Program-made: the position numbers and the translations under genes
Assembly: GCA_964634565.1 (NCBI GenBank)
Contig: CAZWLP010000003.1
Location: 25,211-89,210, forward strand
Source of the DNA: JAUVKT01 sp964634565
GTDB taxonomy: Bacteria > Bacteroidota > Bacteroidia > Bacteroidales > VadinHA17
Reading direction: 5' to 3'
Length of the DNA: 64,000 bases
Shown: piece by piece, positions 1-8,560 of the stretch
How the letters are laid out: each line of letters opens with the position of its first letter
Position numbering within the stretch: position 1 is the first letter of the stretch
Notes under the pieces: model-generated
Told to the model about the DNA's origin: nothing
Database searches by the model: none
What the model saw: the letters and a program-made list of their open reading frames with translations, nothing else

Positions 1-1
1 A

Positions 2-901
2 CCCTCCGGTATTTCAAAGGATCCGGACTGTCAGGGTGCCCGTTTTGTGTTTACAGTAAAGGTTTATTCTAATAAAAGGCTGGAGAAAAAGTCAGGAGCC
101 GATGATATTAAATCATTCGAAGAGATAAAAACGCTTGTAATAAGCGGGGGACGACAGAGAGATGAGGAACTGCTGGGCTCACTTCATAAGATTGGTTTAT
201 CAACCTATGTTACAAGCTGGCAAAAACAGACAATAAATCTTATTAAATCAAACCTGGAGCAGGAGGAAGAAAGATACCGCTTTTTAATAATTCTTGATAC
301 CGAAGATTTTGATGGCTTCCAGGTGGCCAAGGAAATCTGGGAGAACGATCTGTTCAGGGAGGTTATAATGCTAATGCTGAGCTCTAATGATCAGAGGGGA
401 AACTATTCTAGATGTATACATTATGGAATAGACGATTACCTGGTTAAACCATTTCATATCAGTGAGCTTTTTAATATTCTTCAGGAACGCTTCCCAAATA
501 TAGAGCCGCATCTTGATTACGATCTGGACGGAACCCTTACAAAAGATTTAAATATTCTTGTTGTTGAGGATAATATGATTAACCAGAAGGTAGCATCAAC
601 AATATTCAGAAGCCTGGGCTATGAAGCCGACCTGGCCTCAAATGGAGAAGAAGCTATAGATATGGTTGAAGACAAGAATTATGATATTATCTTTATGGAC
701 CTGATTATGCCTGTAATAGATGGATTTGAAGCATCCAGGTCGATCCTGGCAAAAAATAAGGATATCTTAATTGTTGCATTAACAGCCGACAGTACTGCCG
801 AATCGATTAAAAAGGCAGAACTATCAGGTATGCAGGGATTTGTACCCAAGCCTGTTACACAGCAGGATATAAGAAAAGTTCTACTTTCTCATTTTTCATA
901 G
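2..901 (+). CDS. Hybrid sensor histidine kinase, C-terminal part with two receiver domains (5' end outside window)
   Basis: The frame is open from the first bases of the window, so the start lies upstream. The first codons (ending ARFVFTVKVY) look like the last strand of a histidine-kinase ATPase domain, which I infer rather than see in full. Two receiver domains follow. The first keeps the phosphoacceptor-like Asp (FLIILDTED) and the Lys (YLVKPF) but lacks the acidic pair after its first strand (TLVISGG), so it may be a pseudo-receiver. The second is complete: acidic pair in ILVVEDN, Asp in IFMDLIMP, Lys in FVPKPV. The protein would act at the membrane as a phosphorelay sensor; its signal and output are unknown. 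mnmH starts 2 bases after its stop. Confidence 0.8.
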   Translation, partial: PSGISKDPDCQGARFVFTVKVYSNKRLEKKSGADDIKSFEEIKTLVISGGRQRDEELLGSLHKIGLSTYVTSWQKQTINLIKSNLEQEEERYRFLIILDTEDFDGFQVAKEIWENDLFREVIMLMLSSNDQRGNYSRCIHYGIDDYLVKPFHISELFNILQERFPNIEPHLDYDLDGTLTKDLNILVVEDNMINQKVASTIFRSLGYEADLASNGEEAIDMVEDKNYDIIFMDLIMPVIDGFEASRSILAKNKDILIVALTADSTAESIKKAELSGMQGFVPKPVTQQDIRKVLLSHFS

Positions 902-903
902 TA

Positions 904-1947
904 TTGGTAAATAAATTAGCAGTAATCGGTGTAGAGGATTTTCTCAGTGCGGCAGAGAAGTATCCTGTAATTGATGTGAGAACTCCGTCAGAATTTATAG
1001 CCGGACATATTCCCGGAGCATTAAATGTACCTTTGTTTTCTGATAAGGAAAGATCAGTTGTTGGCACCATATATAAGCAGGAAGGAGAAGAAGCGGCTGT
1101 TATTAAGGGGCTGGATTTTGTTGGGCCAAAGATGTCGGATCTTTTAAAGCAGGGAGTTAAGGCGGCCGGCGCAGATAAAAAACTTCTTGTTCATTGTTGG
1201 AGGGGAGGACGAAGATCGGCAAGCATGGCATGGCTTTTTTCTCAGGCTGATATAGAATGTCTGCTCCTGGAGGGAGGTTATAAAAACTACAGAAACTATG
1301 TTTTTGAAGTGCTTGGGCAGGAAAGAAATATTATTGTTGTGGGAGGAATGACCGGCAGTGGAAAAACAGAAATATTAAAGGAGATCGCACTCCGGGGTGA
1401 ACAGGTAATTGACCTTGAGGGTCTTGCAAATCACAGGGGCTCAGCCTTTGGAGCAATAGGGATGCCACCACAGCCTTCTACCGAATATTTTGCAAATATT
1501 CTTTTCGAACAAATAAGAAAGCTGGATACGGAAAAACGACTCTTTCTCGAAGATGAAAGCCTTAATATAGGATCGGTTTTTATGCCTGATATATTTTATC
1601 GTAAAATAAGAGAAGCCAGGGTAATAGCAGTAATGTGTGATATTGATACACGCTTGCCAAGACTGCTGGAAGAGTATGGAAAAATGCCTCCGTCTTTGCT
1701 TGAAGATTCTATTAATAGGATAAGGAAGCGACTTGGAGGAAAAGAGGCCGATGAGGCCCTTAAATCAGTAAGGGAAAACAATATGGAAAAGGCAATCAGG
1801 ATAGTATTACGCTATTATGATAAGACCTATAATTATGGACTGGATAAGAGGGAACGGGATATGGTTATTCAGATAGAAACCCGAAGCGGCGATGCAGGAG
1901 AAAATGCATCAAAAGTACTGGATGTGGCCGATTCCTTTTCTGCCTGA
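904..1947 (+). CDS. mnmH: tRNA 2-selenouridine synthase
   Basis: A 347-residue protein with the two-part layout of SelU/MnmH. An N-terminal rhodanese domain (about residues 5-130) has its active Cys98 in HCWRGGRRS, and a C-terminal P-loop domain has the Walker A GGMTGSGKTE near residue 150. The family swaps sulfur for selenium at the wobble uridine of tRNAs for Lys, Glu and Gln, through a geranylated intermediate, using selenophosphate. Length fits the family (E. coli about 364). The start appears to be TTG two bases after the preceding stop; no ATG is nearby. It implies a selenium pathway, but no selD or selA lies in this window. Confidence 0.9.
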   Translation: MVNKLAVIGVEDFLSAAEKYPVIDVRTPSEFIAGHIPGALNVPLFSDKERSVVGTIYKQEGEEAAVIKGLDFVGPKMSDLLKQGVKAAGADKKLLVHCWRGGRRSASMAWLFSQADIECLLLEGGYKNYRNYVFEVLGQERNIIVVGGMTGSGKTEILKEIALRGEQVIDLEGLANHRGSAFGAIGMPPQPSTEYFANILFEQIRKLDTEKRLFLEDESLNIGSVFMPDIFYRKIREARVIAVMCDIDTRLPRLLEEYGKMPPSLLEDSINRIRKRLGGKEADEALKSVRENNMEKAIRIVLRYYDKTYNYGLDKRERDMVIQIETRSGDAGENASKVLDVADSFSA

Positions 1948-3204
1948 TTATTGCTTTCTTACCTCTGAGGCATCAAGCCATTTATAAACTTTATCGGATC
2001 TTCTTAGCAGATCAGGCGATGGCACAGAACATTTTTCTCCTTTTTCTGCAAGCTCAACATTCTTCATATCAACTCTTATCTCCCCGACAGTATATTCTAT
2101 AACCCCGGTTGTGGGTCCTATTATCAGAAGCTTATCATGCTTTTTAAGCGAGCCTGTTTCAAGCTTTATCTCAGCTACGGCAATTTTGTTAAAATAATTA
2201 GTGATTTTTCCAAGATACACCTTTCTTTTGCTGGCACTCGAACCATAATTATTACTCCATTCGCCAAGCCTCTGACCAAGGTAGTAACCATCCCAGAACC
2301 CACGGTTAAATACTGAAGCAACCTGCTCTTTAAGCTTACTTATCAGATCGTCGTTGTAATTATCGTTGATAATAGCCCCGACGGCTGTATTATAGGCATT
2401 TGAAACAGTTTTTACATATTCGGGAGAACGGGCGCGCCCTTCAATTTTTAATACTCTCACACCTGAATCCAGCAGCTTATTTACAAAACCTATAGTAGAC
2501 AGGTCTTTAGGAGACATAATATATTCATTGTCGATCTCCAGTGTATTACCGCTTTCTTTTTCAGATACGATATAAGCTTTTCTGCAGGTCTGATAACAGT
2601 TACCCCTGTTTGCCGAATGATTATTTTCGTGGAGGCTCAGATAACATTTTCCTGAAACAGCCATGCACAGGGCTCCATGGACAAACATTTCTATTTTTAT
2701 CTTTTTGCCCGAAGGACCGCAGATATTATCATTCTCAATTTGCTCGTATATATATCTTACCTGATCGAGATTTAACTCCCTGGCAAGAACAACTATATCA
2801 GCCCATTGAGAATAGAATTTCAGGGCTTCTATATTAGTGATATTAACCTGGGTAGACAGATGAACTTCTACTCCGCGCTCCCTGGCATAATGAATGGCGG
2901 AAAGGTCGGAAGCAATTATTGCACTTATTCCGCTTTCTTTTGCTGCGTCGACAATCTCTTTCATCTGCTCAATCTCATTGTCGTACATCACTACATTTAA
3001 TGTGAGGTATGAATTGAGTCCGTTTTTATTGCATATTTCTGCTATCTTCCTCAGGTCGTCGAGGGTAAAGTTGTGAGAAGATCGAGCTCTCATATTAAGC
3101 TGCTCAACCCCAAAATATATTGAATTAGCTCCTCCCTGGATTGCAGCCGACAGTGATTCATAAGAACCAACCGGAGCCATTATTTCAATATCTTCTCTTT
3201 TCAT
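1948..3204 (-). CDS. U32-family protein (collagenase-like / RNA hydroxylase type)
   Basis: A 418-residue protein with the U32 signature E-x-F-x2-G-A-L-C-x4-G-x-C-x-L-S at about residues 170-190 (EMFVHGALCMAVSGKCYLS), then further conserved cysteines in GNCYQTCRKAY. The family was first described as collagenase-like peptidases. Characterised bacterial members (TrhP, RlhA) are prephenate-dependent RNA hydroxylases, where these cysteines probably hold an Fe-S cluster, so an RNA-modification role is at least as likely as proteolysis. It is cytoplasmic, with no signal peptide. Its stop codon abuts the mnmH stop with no spacer, a tight convergent arrangement. The ATG sits 20 bases after a TACCTTTG promoter element. 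Confidence 0.85.
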   Translation of the reverse strand: MKREDIEIMAPVGSYESLSAAIQGGANSIYFGVEQLNMRARSSHNFTLDDLRKIAEICNKNGLNSYLTLNVVMYDNEIEQMKEIVDAAKESGISAIIASDLSAIHYARERGVEVHLSTQVNITNIEALKFYSQWADIVVLARELNLDQVRYIYEQIENDNICGPSGKKIKIEMFVHGALCMAVSGKCYLSLHENNHSANRGNCYQTCRKAYIVSEKESGNTLEIDNEYIMSPKDLSTIGFVNKLLDSGVRVLKIEGRARSPEYVKTVSNAYNTAVGAIINDNYNDDLISKLKEQVASVFNRGFWDGYYLGQRLGEWSNNYGSSASKRKVYLGKITNYFNKIAVAEIKLETGSLKKHDKLLIIGPTTGVIEYTVGEIRVDMKNVELAEKGEKCSVPSPDLLRRSDKVYKWLDASEVRKQ

Positions 3205-3222
3205 TATCTGTATTTAAGATAA

Positions 3223-3230
3223 CAAAGGTA
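3223..3230 (-). promoter_or_regulatory. Bacteroidota -7 promoter element for the U32 gene
   Basis: The minus strand reads TACCTTTG, an exact match to TAnnTTTG. It ends about 20 bases before the ATG at 3204, in the only gap between the U32 gene and the histidine kinase gene behind it. No clear -33 TTTG is visible. Confidence 0.5.
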
Positions 3231-3231
3231 G

Positions 3232-4395
3232 TTATTTTTGTGGCTTCTGTTTATTCAGAATAATCCTGATACATGTTCCCCTGCCCTGTTCAGAGGACCT
3301 TACAAAGATCTTCCCGTTATGATATAATTCTATTATTCTTTTGCTTAAGGAGAGTCCCAGTCCCCATCCTCTTTTCTTGGTGCTAAATCCTGGCTTAAAG
3401 ATGTTTTTAAATACAGATTTATGCATCCCTTTTCCGTTGTCCTGAATATCTATTAATATACCTGCCTGGTTTTCGCTTACCCTGACATTGATCTTCCCGA
3501 CTCCGTTCATTGCATCTATGGCATTCTTAAAAAGGTTCTCCAGTACCCATTCGAAGAGAGAGACATTAAGGGGTACCAGTATATTTCTGTCAACCATAAG
3601 ATCTACTTCGTATGATACCTTTGAGCTGGATCTTTTTTTCAGGTAATCAATACTGTTTTCAATTATTAAAATAATATTTTCGGGGTGGAGTTCCGGTCTG
3701 GACCCGATACTGGAAAACCTTTCTGTAATTTTTTCAAGTCTTTCTACATCCCTTGATAATTCATGGTGTATATTATCATCAGGGTATTTTTCTTTTATTA
3801 GCTCCACCCATCCCTCGAGAGATGATGTTGGCGTGCCAAGTTGATGAGCTGTCTCTTTTGACATTCCCACCCAGACCTGGTTTTGTTCTGACTTCCTGGA
3901 TATGCTGAATGCAAAATATGCTATTGCAATAAAGAAAATAATTATGCTGAGCTGTATGTAGGGATAATATCTTAATTTGGTAAGAATAATACTCTCGTTA
4001 TAATATATATAGCTATTCATCCCCCCTCCCAGGGATATAATGATAGGCTCTGATTTGCTTTTTAATCTGCTAAGCTGATTTTCCAAATATTCAGGATTTT
4101 CAGATTTAACCGGGTCGAAATTACGATGACCATGAATAACACCGTTTTCGTCGGTCAGAATTACGGGAACTGTATTATTGGATTCAATAATTGACGACAG
4201 GAGGTTCAGCACATCTACATCGTCTGTAAGCTCAACAAGCTGTATTGATTCTGCCCAGTGCTCAACCTTCTTCCTTTCTTCTTCTTTTAGTTGTTTAACA
4301 AGATTGCCTGTATAAATAAGAGAGGAAACGCCAATAATTATTGCCGCAACAAGTAATAAGAGCTTCCATAATATTTTTCTTCTGTAGATATTCAA
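3232..4395 (-). CDS. Membrane sensor histidine kinase
   Basis: A 387-residue protein with a membrane segment at about 8-28 and a second near 135-155 enclosing a short extracytoplasmic region. The kinase core has an H-box ETAHQLGTPTSS, an N-box NLFKNAIDAM, and ATP-lid motifs DNGKGM and GWGLGLSLSK. No response regulator is adjacent, so its partner is unknown. It starts with TTG inside the stop codon of the AsmA-like gene (TTGA overlap of 4 bases), which indicates translational coupling. This is the last gene of the thiF-pepE-AsmA-kinase operon. Confidence 0.85.
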   Translation of the reverse strand: MNIYRRKILWKLLLLVAAIIIGVSSLIYTGNLVKQLKEEERKKVEHWAESIQLVELTDDVDVLNLLSSIIESNNTVPVILTDENGVIHGHRNFDPVKSENPEYLENQLSRLKSKSEPIIISLGGGMNSYIYYNESIILTKLRYYPYIQLSIIIFFIAIAYFAFSISRKSEQNQVWVGMSKETAHQLGTPTSSLEGWVELIKEKYPDDNIHHELSRDVERLEKITERFSSIGSRPELHPENIILIIENSIDYLKKRSSSKVSYEVDLMVDRNILVPLNVSLFEWVLENLFKNAIDAMNGVGKINVRVSENQAGILIDIQDNGKGMHKSVFKNIFKPGFSTKKRGWGLGLSLSKRIIELYHNGKIFVRSSEQGRGTCIRIILNKQKPQK

Positions 4396-6890
4396 AATTT
4401 CCTCTTAGTTGTATCCGATTTAAATAGATTTTTAAAAATACCCGGCCTGCTACTCCTGGGGTCTTGCCTTACCGTATTAATTGAGTCTGCCTCTTCCCAG
4501 GTAATTCTGAAGCGCTTGCTTGTATTTACCCTGGCCGAAAGAGAATCATTTTTATACCAACCATATTCATCGTTTAATATTGTTTTAATACTTTGTTTTT
4601 CTTCCTGGAGACTTGCCTTTATTTCTTCTGATAGCTTTTTTACGTCATAGCTTACCCTGGTTTCCCGATTATCCTTTTCGAGCTTCAGAAAGAGGGTTGT
4701 TCTGCCCAGGCCGTCATCCTCTACCTGCCCGAATTCACTAATATATGATCCTGAATTCCGGGCCTTCTTACTTAGTATTTCCGAAAGCAAGATACTTAAA
4801 TGGTATTCGGAAGTGCCTGAAAAATGCTGCTCTCCTGATAGCGATATATTAAAGGCAGATGAGTTTATTTCCATCGATGGAATCAATAACCTCTGGTCGG
4901 CAATAATAAGATCGTTTTTCAGATCGTGAAATTTAATGTCTTCCAGCTCAGATACTTCGATAAAGCGGGACAGCTTAAGCATGGGTTCAAAATTGATAAG
5001 CTCTCCGTTTAAAATAGAGTAATTGCCTGATGCAGAGAGAGAAGAAGGAATTATCTTAAAGTTTGGATCAGTTTCTGCACTAATACTGAAAGAGCCCGAT
5101 AGCTCCCCCCTGATATTTTCAGCCATAATCTGTTTTTGTCCGAAATTATTGAATACAGTAAATGCCTTATTAATATCAATATTCTGAATATCAAACCATC
5201 CTTTTGAGAGACGATCTCCCTCTGAATTTTTAATTATTGCAGCATTTCCCGAGACCGACCCGTTGAGGGTCAGTACATTAAACGAATTAATATTAAGAAA
5301 GCCCTGCCTGTAACTTAAAATACCATAGAACTGTGAGGATTGAAATTTATTTATAATAAGACTATCTACATTTAAAATAAGGTTAGCTGCTATTCTGTCT
5401 TTCAGGTCGCTTCTGTTTTTTTTGATTCCTTCCTGGTTTTCTGCCTTAAGTGGAGGTAATAGGAGGTGTGAATCGAGCTTGTCGGCCCAGATCCCTGCTG
5501 TAATATTAATTATGTTGCCGTTCTTAATAAGTATGTTTTCTGCATCTTCTATTTTGCAGTTTAATATCATATTTTGACCAGAGACCTGGTAAGATAATTC
5601 ATCGGCCCAGATATTATCTGCTATCATAATATTGCCCGAAATATTTTGAATTGGATAATCATAGCCTGTGTGCCTGAGATTAACATTATTAATATGAATA
5701 TTAATACTTCTTTTTAGTTTAAGCAGCTTATCAAAAGAAAATGTTTTCAGACTTCCGGTCTTTCCCTTTAGTCGGGCGTTAATGTGTGCTTCGCCAGACA
5801 GGGTTTCAAGCTTATTGAAGGGGTGAGTGATGCTTAGTTGACCAAGGTCAACATTACCATTAACTATCAGATCCAGGTCTGGAGAGACAAGATTTTCCAG
5901 ATTTAGGGAACCCCTGAAAACAGAACCCGCATATTTAGTCTGAAACATGTTAATATTGGCCGCGAAACTCCCGGAGGGATCTTTAAAGTTAAGGCTGACG
6001 CTTGTATTTTGTTTATCGAGCACTATACCGTAACAGAATTCTTTTTTAAGTGGGAAACAATTTACCAGAGCATCCAGATCTGTATTATTCGAAGCTATAT
6101 TCAGGGAAAGAATCCTGTCACTATGATCAATATGACCATTTATAGTAAGAGTCTGATTATTAATAATTAAATCAAGTTGATTGAAGTTAATAGAATCTTT
6201 GGACAGTAATAATTTCCCTTCAAGTTCTCCATTGAGTACAGGATTGAGAACTGTTTTTTCTTTTGCGCTGATACTGTTGATATCAAAATTACTTTTTACC
6301 TCGATGCTTGTCCTCTTATCAGTCAGGGATAACCGACCCTCTGCATTATTGACATAGGAGTTAAGAATAAACTTATTTTGCTTGTTGATATAAGTAAACC
6401 CGGTGTTTTCGATTTTTATATTTTGCAGGTCGAATGATATTTTTGAAGAATCGTTTTTATATTCTTCTTTCAGTATGCGGCTGCTCGTAAGACCCAGAGA
6501 GTCTTTTATGATCAGGAGATTGCCATTCTTTACAGCCAGTCGCTCGATCGAGTATTTCTTCTTTAAAATATCCCTTACATTGAATGAGGCGTAGATATTT
6601 TCGGCCTTAAGAAAATTACTGTTAACAGGTATGCTGTCAGAGCTGAAATTATATTTTACAGGCGACCCGATAGAAATATTCTTAAATTCGACAGTTGCCT
6701 TAGGAAAGCCTTTTAACAATGAAAAGCTTACTTTTTCAACATCTATATCTGTTTCTGTATACTTATTTACCTCGCTGCGGAAAATTTGAGTTATTCGGCC
6801 CTGAAATATAAGCGAAAGGCCTGTTAGCAGGGCAAGTGCTAACAAAATGGTAATAAGCAGGTACCTGGATATTTTCAGGATAATTTTCAT
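4392..6890 (-). CDS. AsmA-family envelope protein
   Basis: An 832-residue protein with one N-terminal membrane anchor (about residues 8-30), then a long beta-rich region with many short alternating hydrophobic strands, as in AsmA/TamB-like proteins. Related proteins form hydrophobic grooves that bridge the inner and outer membranes and are implicated in lipid transport. The phospholipid role here is inference from the family. The C-terminal 150 residues become charged and may face the periplasm. It lies between pepE (49-base gap) and the coupled histidine kinase, in the same direction. Confidence 0.7.
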   Translation of the reverse strand: MKIILKISRYLLITILLALALLTGLSLIFQGRITQIFRSEVNKYTETDIDVEKVSFSLLKGFPKATVEFKNISIGSPVKYNFSSDSIPVNSNFLKAENIYASFNVRDILKKKYSIERLAVKNGNLLIIKDSLGLTSSRILKEEYKNDSSKISFDLQNIKIENTGFTYINKQNKFILNSYVNNAEGRLSLTDKRTSIEVKSNFDINSISAKEKTVLNPVLNGELEGKLLLSKDSINFNQLDLIINNQTLTINGHIDHSDRILSLNIASNNTDLDALVNCFPLKKEFCYGIVLDKQNTSVSLNFKDPSGSFAANINMFQTKYAGSVFRGSLNLENLVSPDLDLIVNGNVDLGQLSITHPFNKLETLSGEAHINARLKGKTGSLKTFSFDKLLKLKRSINIHINNVNLRHTGYDYPIQNISGNIMIADNIWADELSYQVSGQNMILNCKIEDAENILIKNGNIINITAGIWADKLDSHLLLPPLKAENQEGIKKNRSDLKDRIAANLILNVDSLIINKFQSSQFYGILSYRQGFLNINSFNVLTLNGSVSGNAAIIKNSEGDRLSKGWFDIQNIDINKAFTVFNNFGQKQIMAENIRGELSGSFSISAETDPNFKIIPSSLSASGNYSILNGELINFEPMLKLSRFIEVSELEDIKFHDLKNDLIIADQRLLIPSMEINSSAFNISLSGEQHFSGTSEYHLSILLSEILSKKARNSGSYISEFGQVEDDGLGRTTLFLKLEKDNRETRVSYDVKKLSEEIKASLQEEKQSIKTILNDEYGWYKNDSLSARVNTSKRFRITWEEADSINTVRQDPRSSRPGIFKNLFKSDTTKRKF

Positions 6891-6939
6891 TAAAGCCTAT
6901 TATATTCACGCTGCATCCGAAACTGTGCTATGCAGATAA

Positions 6940-7644
6940 TTAAAGCAGAAAGGATAAATCGCTGTTGGTGCCTGTCTCAAATGGAGTATCTCCTTTTCTG
7001 AAGATTCTCATCTCTCTCGGGCCAATTAGCTTAAGATTTTTTTCTTCAAGGAGAAGCATTGTTCCTTCCCTTAGCCCTACCACATATATACCCGGGTTTA
7101 TTTCCAGGAACTCCTGTATCCTCTGTTCTCTTGTTTCTCCTGCATGGCCATCGGGGTTAGCGTCGAGGTAATGAGGATTGATCTGGAAGGAGATCAGATT
7201 AAGGGCATTGAAGCTATCAGGTTCAATTATTGGCATATCGTTGGTGGTTCTGAGGGTAGGACAGGCCATATTAGAACCTGCGCTCCATCCGATATACGGA
7301 GTGCCACTTAATACTTTTTTCCTGATAGGGTCTATCAGTCCATTATCCTGTGTCATTTTTAATAATTGCCAGGTGTTTCCACCTCCAACAACAATTGCTT
7401 CCGCTTCTTCCACGGCTTTGACAGGATCTGCACTATGGTGGATTGATACAATATCATGGCCAATTTCTTTAAAACGATTGGCGACTTTAGTTTCATAATC
7501 GTCGAACGAAAAGCTTACACCTGCATAAGGAATAAAAAGTGCCTTTACCGGCTTATCTCCAAGAAATTTTTTAATATTATTTTTCGGATAATCGAGATAT
7601 TCTTCGCCTGCATTTGTTGAATTACTTATCAATAACAATTTCAT
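6940..7644 (-). CDS. pepE: Dipeptidase E (peptidase S51)
   Basis: A 234-residue protein closely matching peptidase E in length and motifs. The nucleophile elbow GWSAGSN has Ser121 (Ser120 in Salmonella). The conserved His lies in QINPHYLD, and a Glu lies in LREGTML. The enzyme hydrolyses dipeptides with N-terminal aspartate and acts in the cytoplasm; no signal peptide is present. It follows the ThiF-like gene by 14 bases and is probably co-transcribed with it. Confidence 0.92.
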   Translation of the reverse strand: MKLLLISNSTNAGEEYLDYPKNNIKKFLGDKPVKALFIPYAGVSFSFDDYETKVANRFKEIGHDIVSIHHSADPVKAVEEAEAIVVGGGNTWQLLKMTQDNGLIDPIRKKVLSGTPYIGWSAGSNMACPTLRTTNDMPIIEPDSFNALNLISFQINPHYLDANPDGHAGETREQRIQEFLEINPGIYVVGLREGTMLLLEEKNLKLIGPREMRIFRKGDTPFETGTNSDLSFLL

Positions 7645-7658
7645 ATTAGTAAGTTTAA

Positions 7659-8441
7659 TTAAATATTTGTGTATAAGGGTAATAGTTCATCAATATTTTT
7701 GTTTCGCGGGTCTGGTTCGACTTCAACCGAATAGAATTGATTTTTAAGAATATTAAATATTAATACCTTGCCCGAAAGCACCTGTTCGATCTCAAGGATT
7801 ATTTTTATTGTCTCGCTGGCCATTATTGTCCCGGTTATTCCCGGTAAAACACCCAGCAGGCCGGAGTCTTTGGGTTTTGGATCTCTTTCCCTGGAAGAGT
7901 TTTGTGGATTATAACACCTGTATGTCGGACCCTGCCTGTAATTGAAAACAGATACCTGGCCTTCAAATTTATATATTGCTCCGTGTACCATTGGTTTATT
8001 TAATATCAGGCTGCAATCGCTGATGGCATACCTGCTTTCATAATTATCTGTGGCATCGATCACCAGGTCGAATTGTTCTATAAGAGACAGGGCATTTTCA
8101 TTATTAAGCCTGATATTAAAAATTTCTATATTAACATTATTATTCTGATTAATTAGCCTGTCTCTTGTTATTATCGACTTTAATTTACCCACATCGCCCG
8201 ATCCATATAATATCTGACGATGCAGGTTACTATCGTTAACCACATCATATTCCACAATTCCTATATTGCCAACTCCTGCAGCACACAGGTATTGCAGTGA
8301 CGGGCAACCGAGTCCTCCTGCTCCAACAACAAGAACCCTGGCATTCTTTAGTTTAAGCTGGCCTTTTTCAGAGATCTCAGGCAGCATTATATGCCTGCTG
8401 TATCTTCTTTTTTCAATATCACTTAATACACCTGAATACAT
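7659..8441 (-). CDS. ThiF/MoeB/HesA-type adenylyltransferase lacking the zinc cysteines
   Basis: An E1-like enzyme of 260 residues from the ATG at 8441. It has the nucleotide-binding loop VVGAGGLGCPS, the NLHRQ segment and the DATDNYESR motif, all typical of MoeB/ThiF. These adenylate the C-terminal glycine of a ubiquitin-fold sulfur carrier. MoeB and ThiF normally bind zinc with two CxxC pairs and have a Cys before the GVLGVLPG loop. Here only one cysteine remains (TYRCYNPQ), the C-terminal pair is absent, and the loop Cys position is Asp (KDSGLLGVLPG). No carrier gene (moaD, thiS) is adjacent. An upstream TTG at 8498 would extend the frame, but it lies before the promoter element at 8468-8475, so the ATG is preferred. 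Confidence 0.85.
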   Translation of the reverse strand: MYSGVLSDIEKRRYSRHIMLPEISEKGQLKLKNARVLVVGAGGLGCPSLQYLCAAGVGNIGIVEYDVVNDSNLHRQILYGSGDVGKLKSIITRDRLINQNNNVNIEIFNIRLNNENALSLIEQFDLVIDATDNYESRYAISDCSLILNKPMVHGAIYKFEGQVSVFNYRQGPTYRCYNPQNSSRERDPKPKDSGLLGVLPGITGTIMASETIKIILEIEQVLSGKVLIFNILKNQFYSVEVEPDPRNKNIDELLPLYTNI

Positions 8442-8467
8442 ATTCTTTTCAGCTAATGAATGATTAA

Positions 8468-8475
8468 CAAAGATA
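8468..8475 (-). promoter_or_regulatory. -7 promoter element of the thiF-like/pepE/AsmA/kinase operon
   Basis: The minus strand reads TATCTTTG, an exact TAnnTTTG match. A CTTG about 20 bases upstream (8496-8499) may serve as the -33 element. Its position sets the downstream ATG at 8441 as the start of the ThiF-like gene. Confidence 0.55.
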
Positions 8476-8506
8476 GATTTTAGGGAGCTAAAGAACAAGA
8501 TAAGAA

Positions 8507-8531
8507 AAACCCCGCTTTAAGGGCGGGGTTT
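8507..8531 (-). terminator. Rho-independent terminator after the outer-membrane protein gene
   Basis: A perfect 9-bp stem (AAACCCCGC with GCGGGGTTT) and a 7-base loop. On the minus strand it runs directly into a T tract (GGGGTTTTTC). It closes the sigma/anti-sigma/OMP operon and separates it from the ThiF operon promoter about 30 bases further on. Confidence 0.85.
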
Positions 8532-8560
8532 ACTGTCGTTAACAGGTAATATATTATTTT

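Noticed and set aside
904..1947. Evidence for selenoprotein genes in this window, given mnmH
   Set aside because: No selD, selA, selB or tRNA-Sec gene, and no in-frame TGA break in a redox gene, was seen. mnmH alone shows only tRNA selenation.
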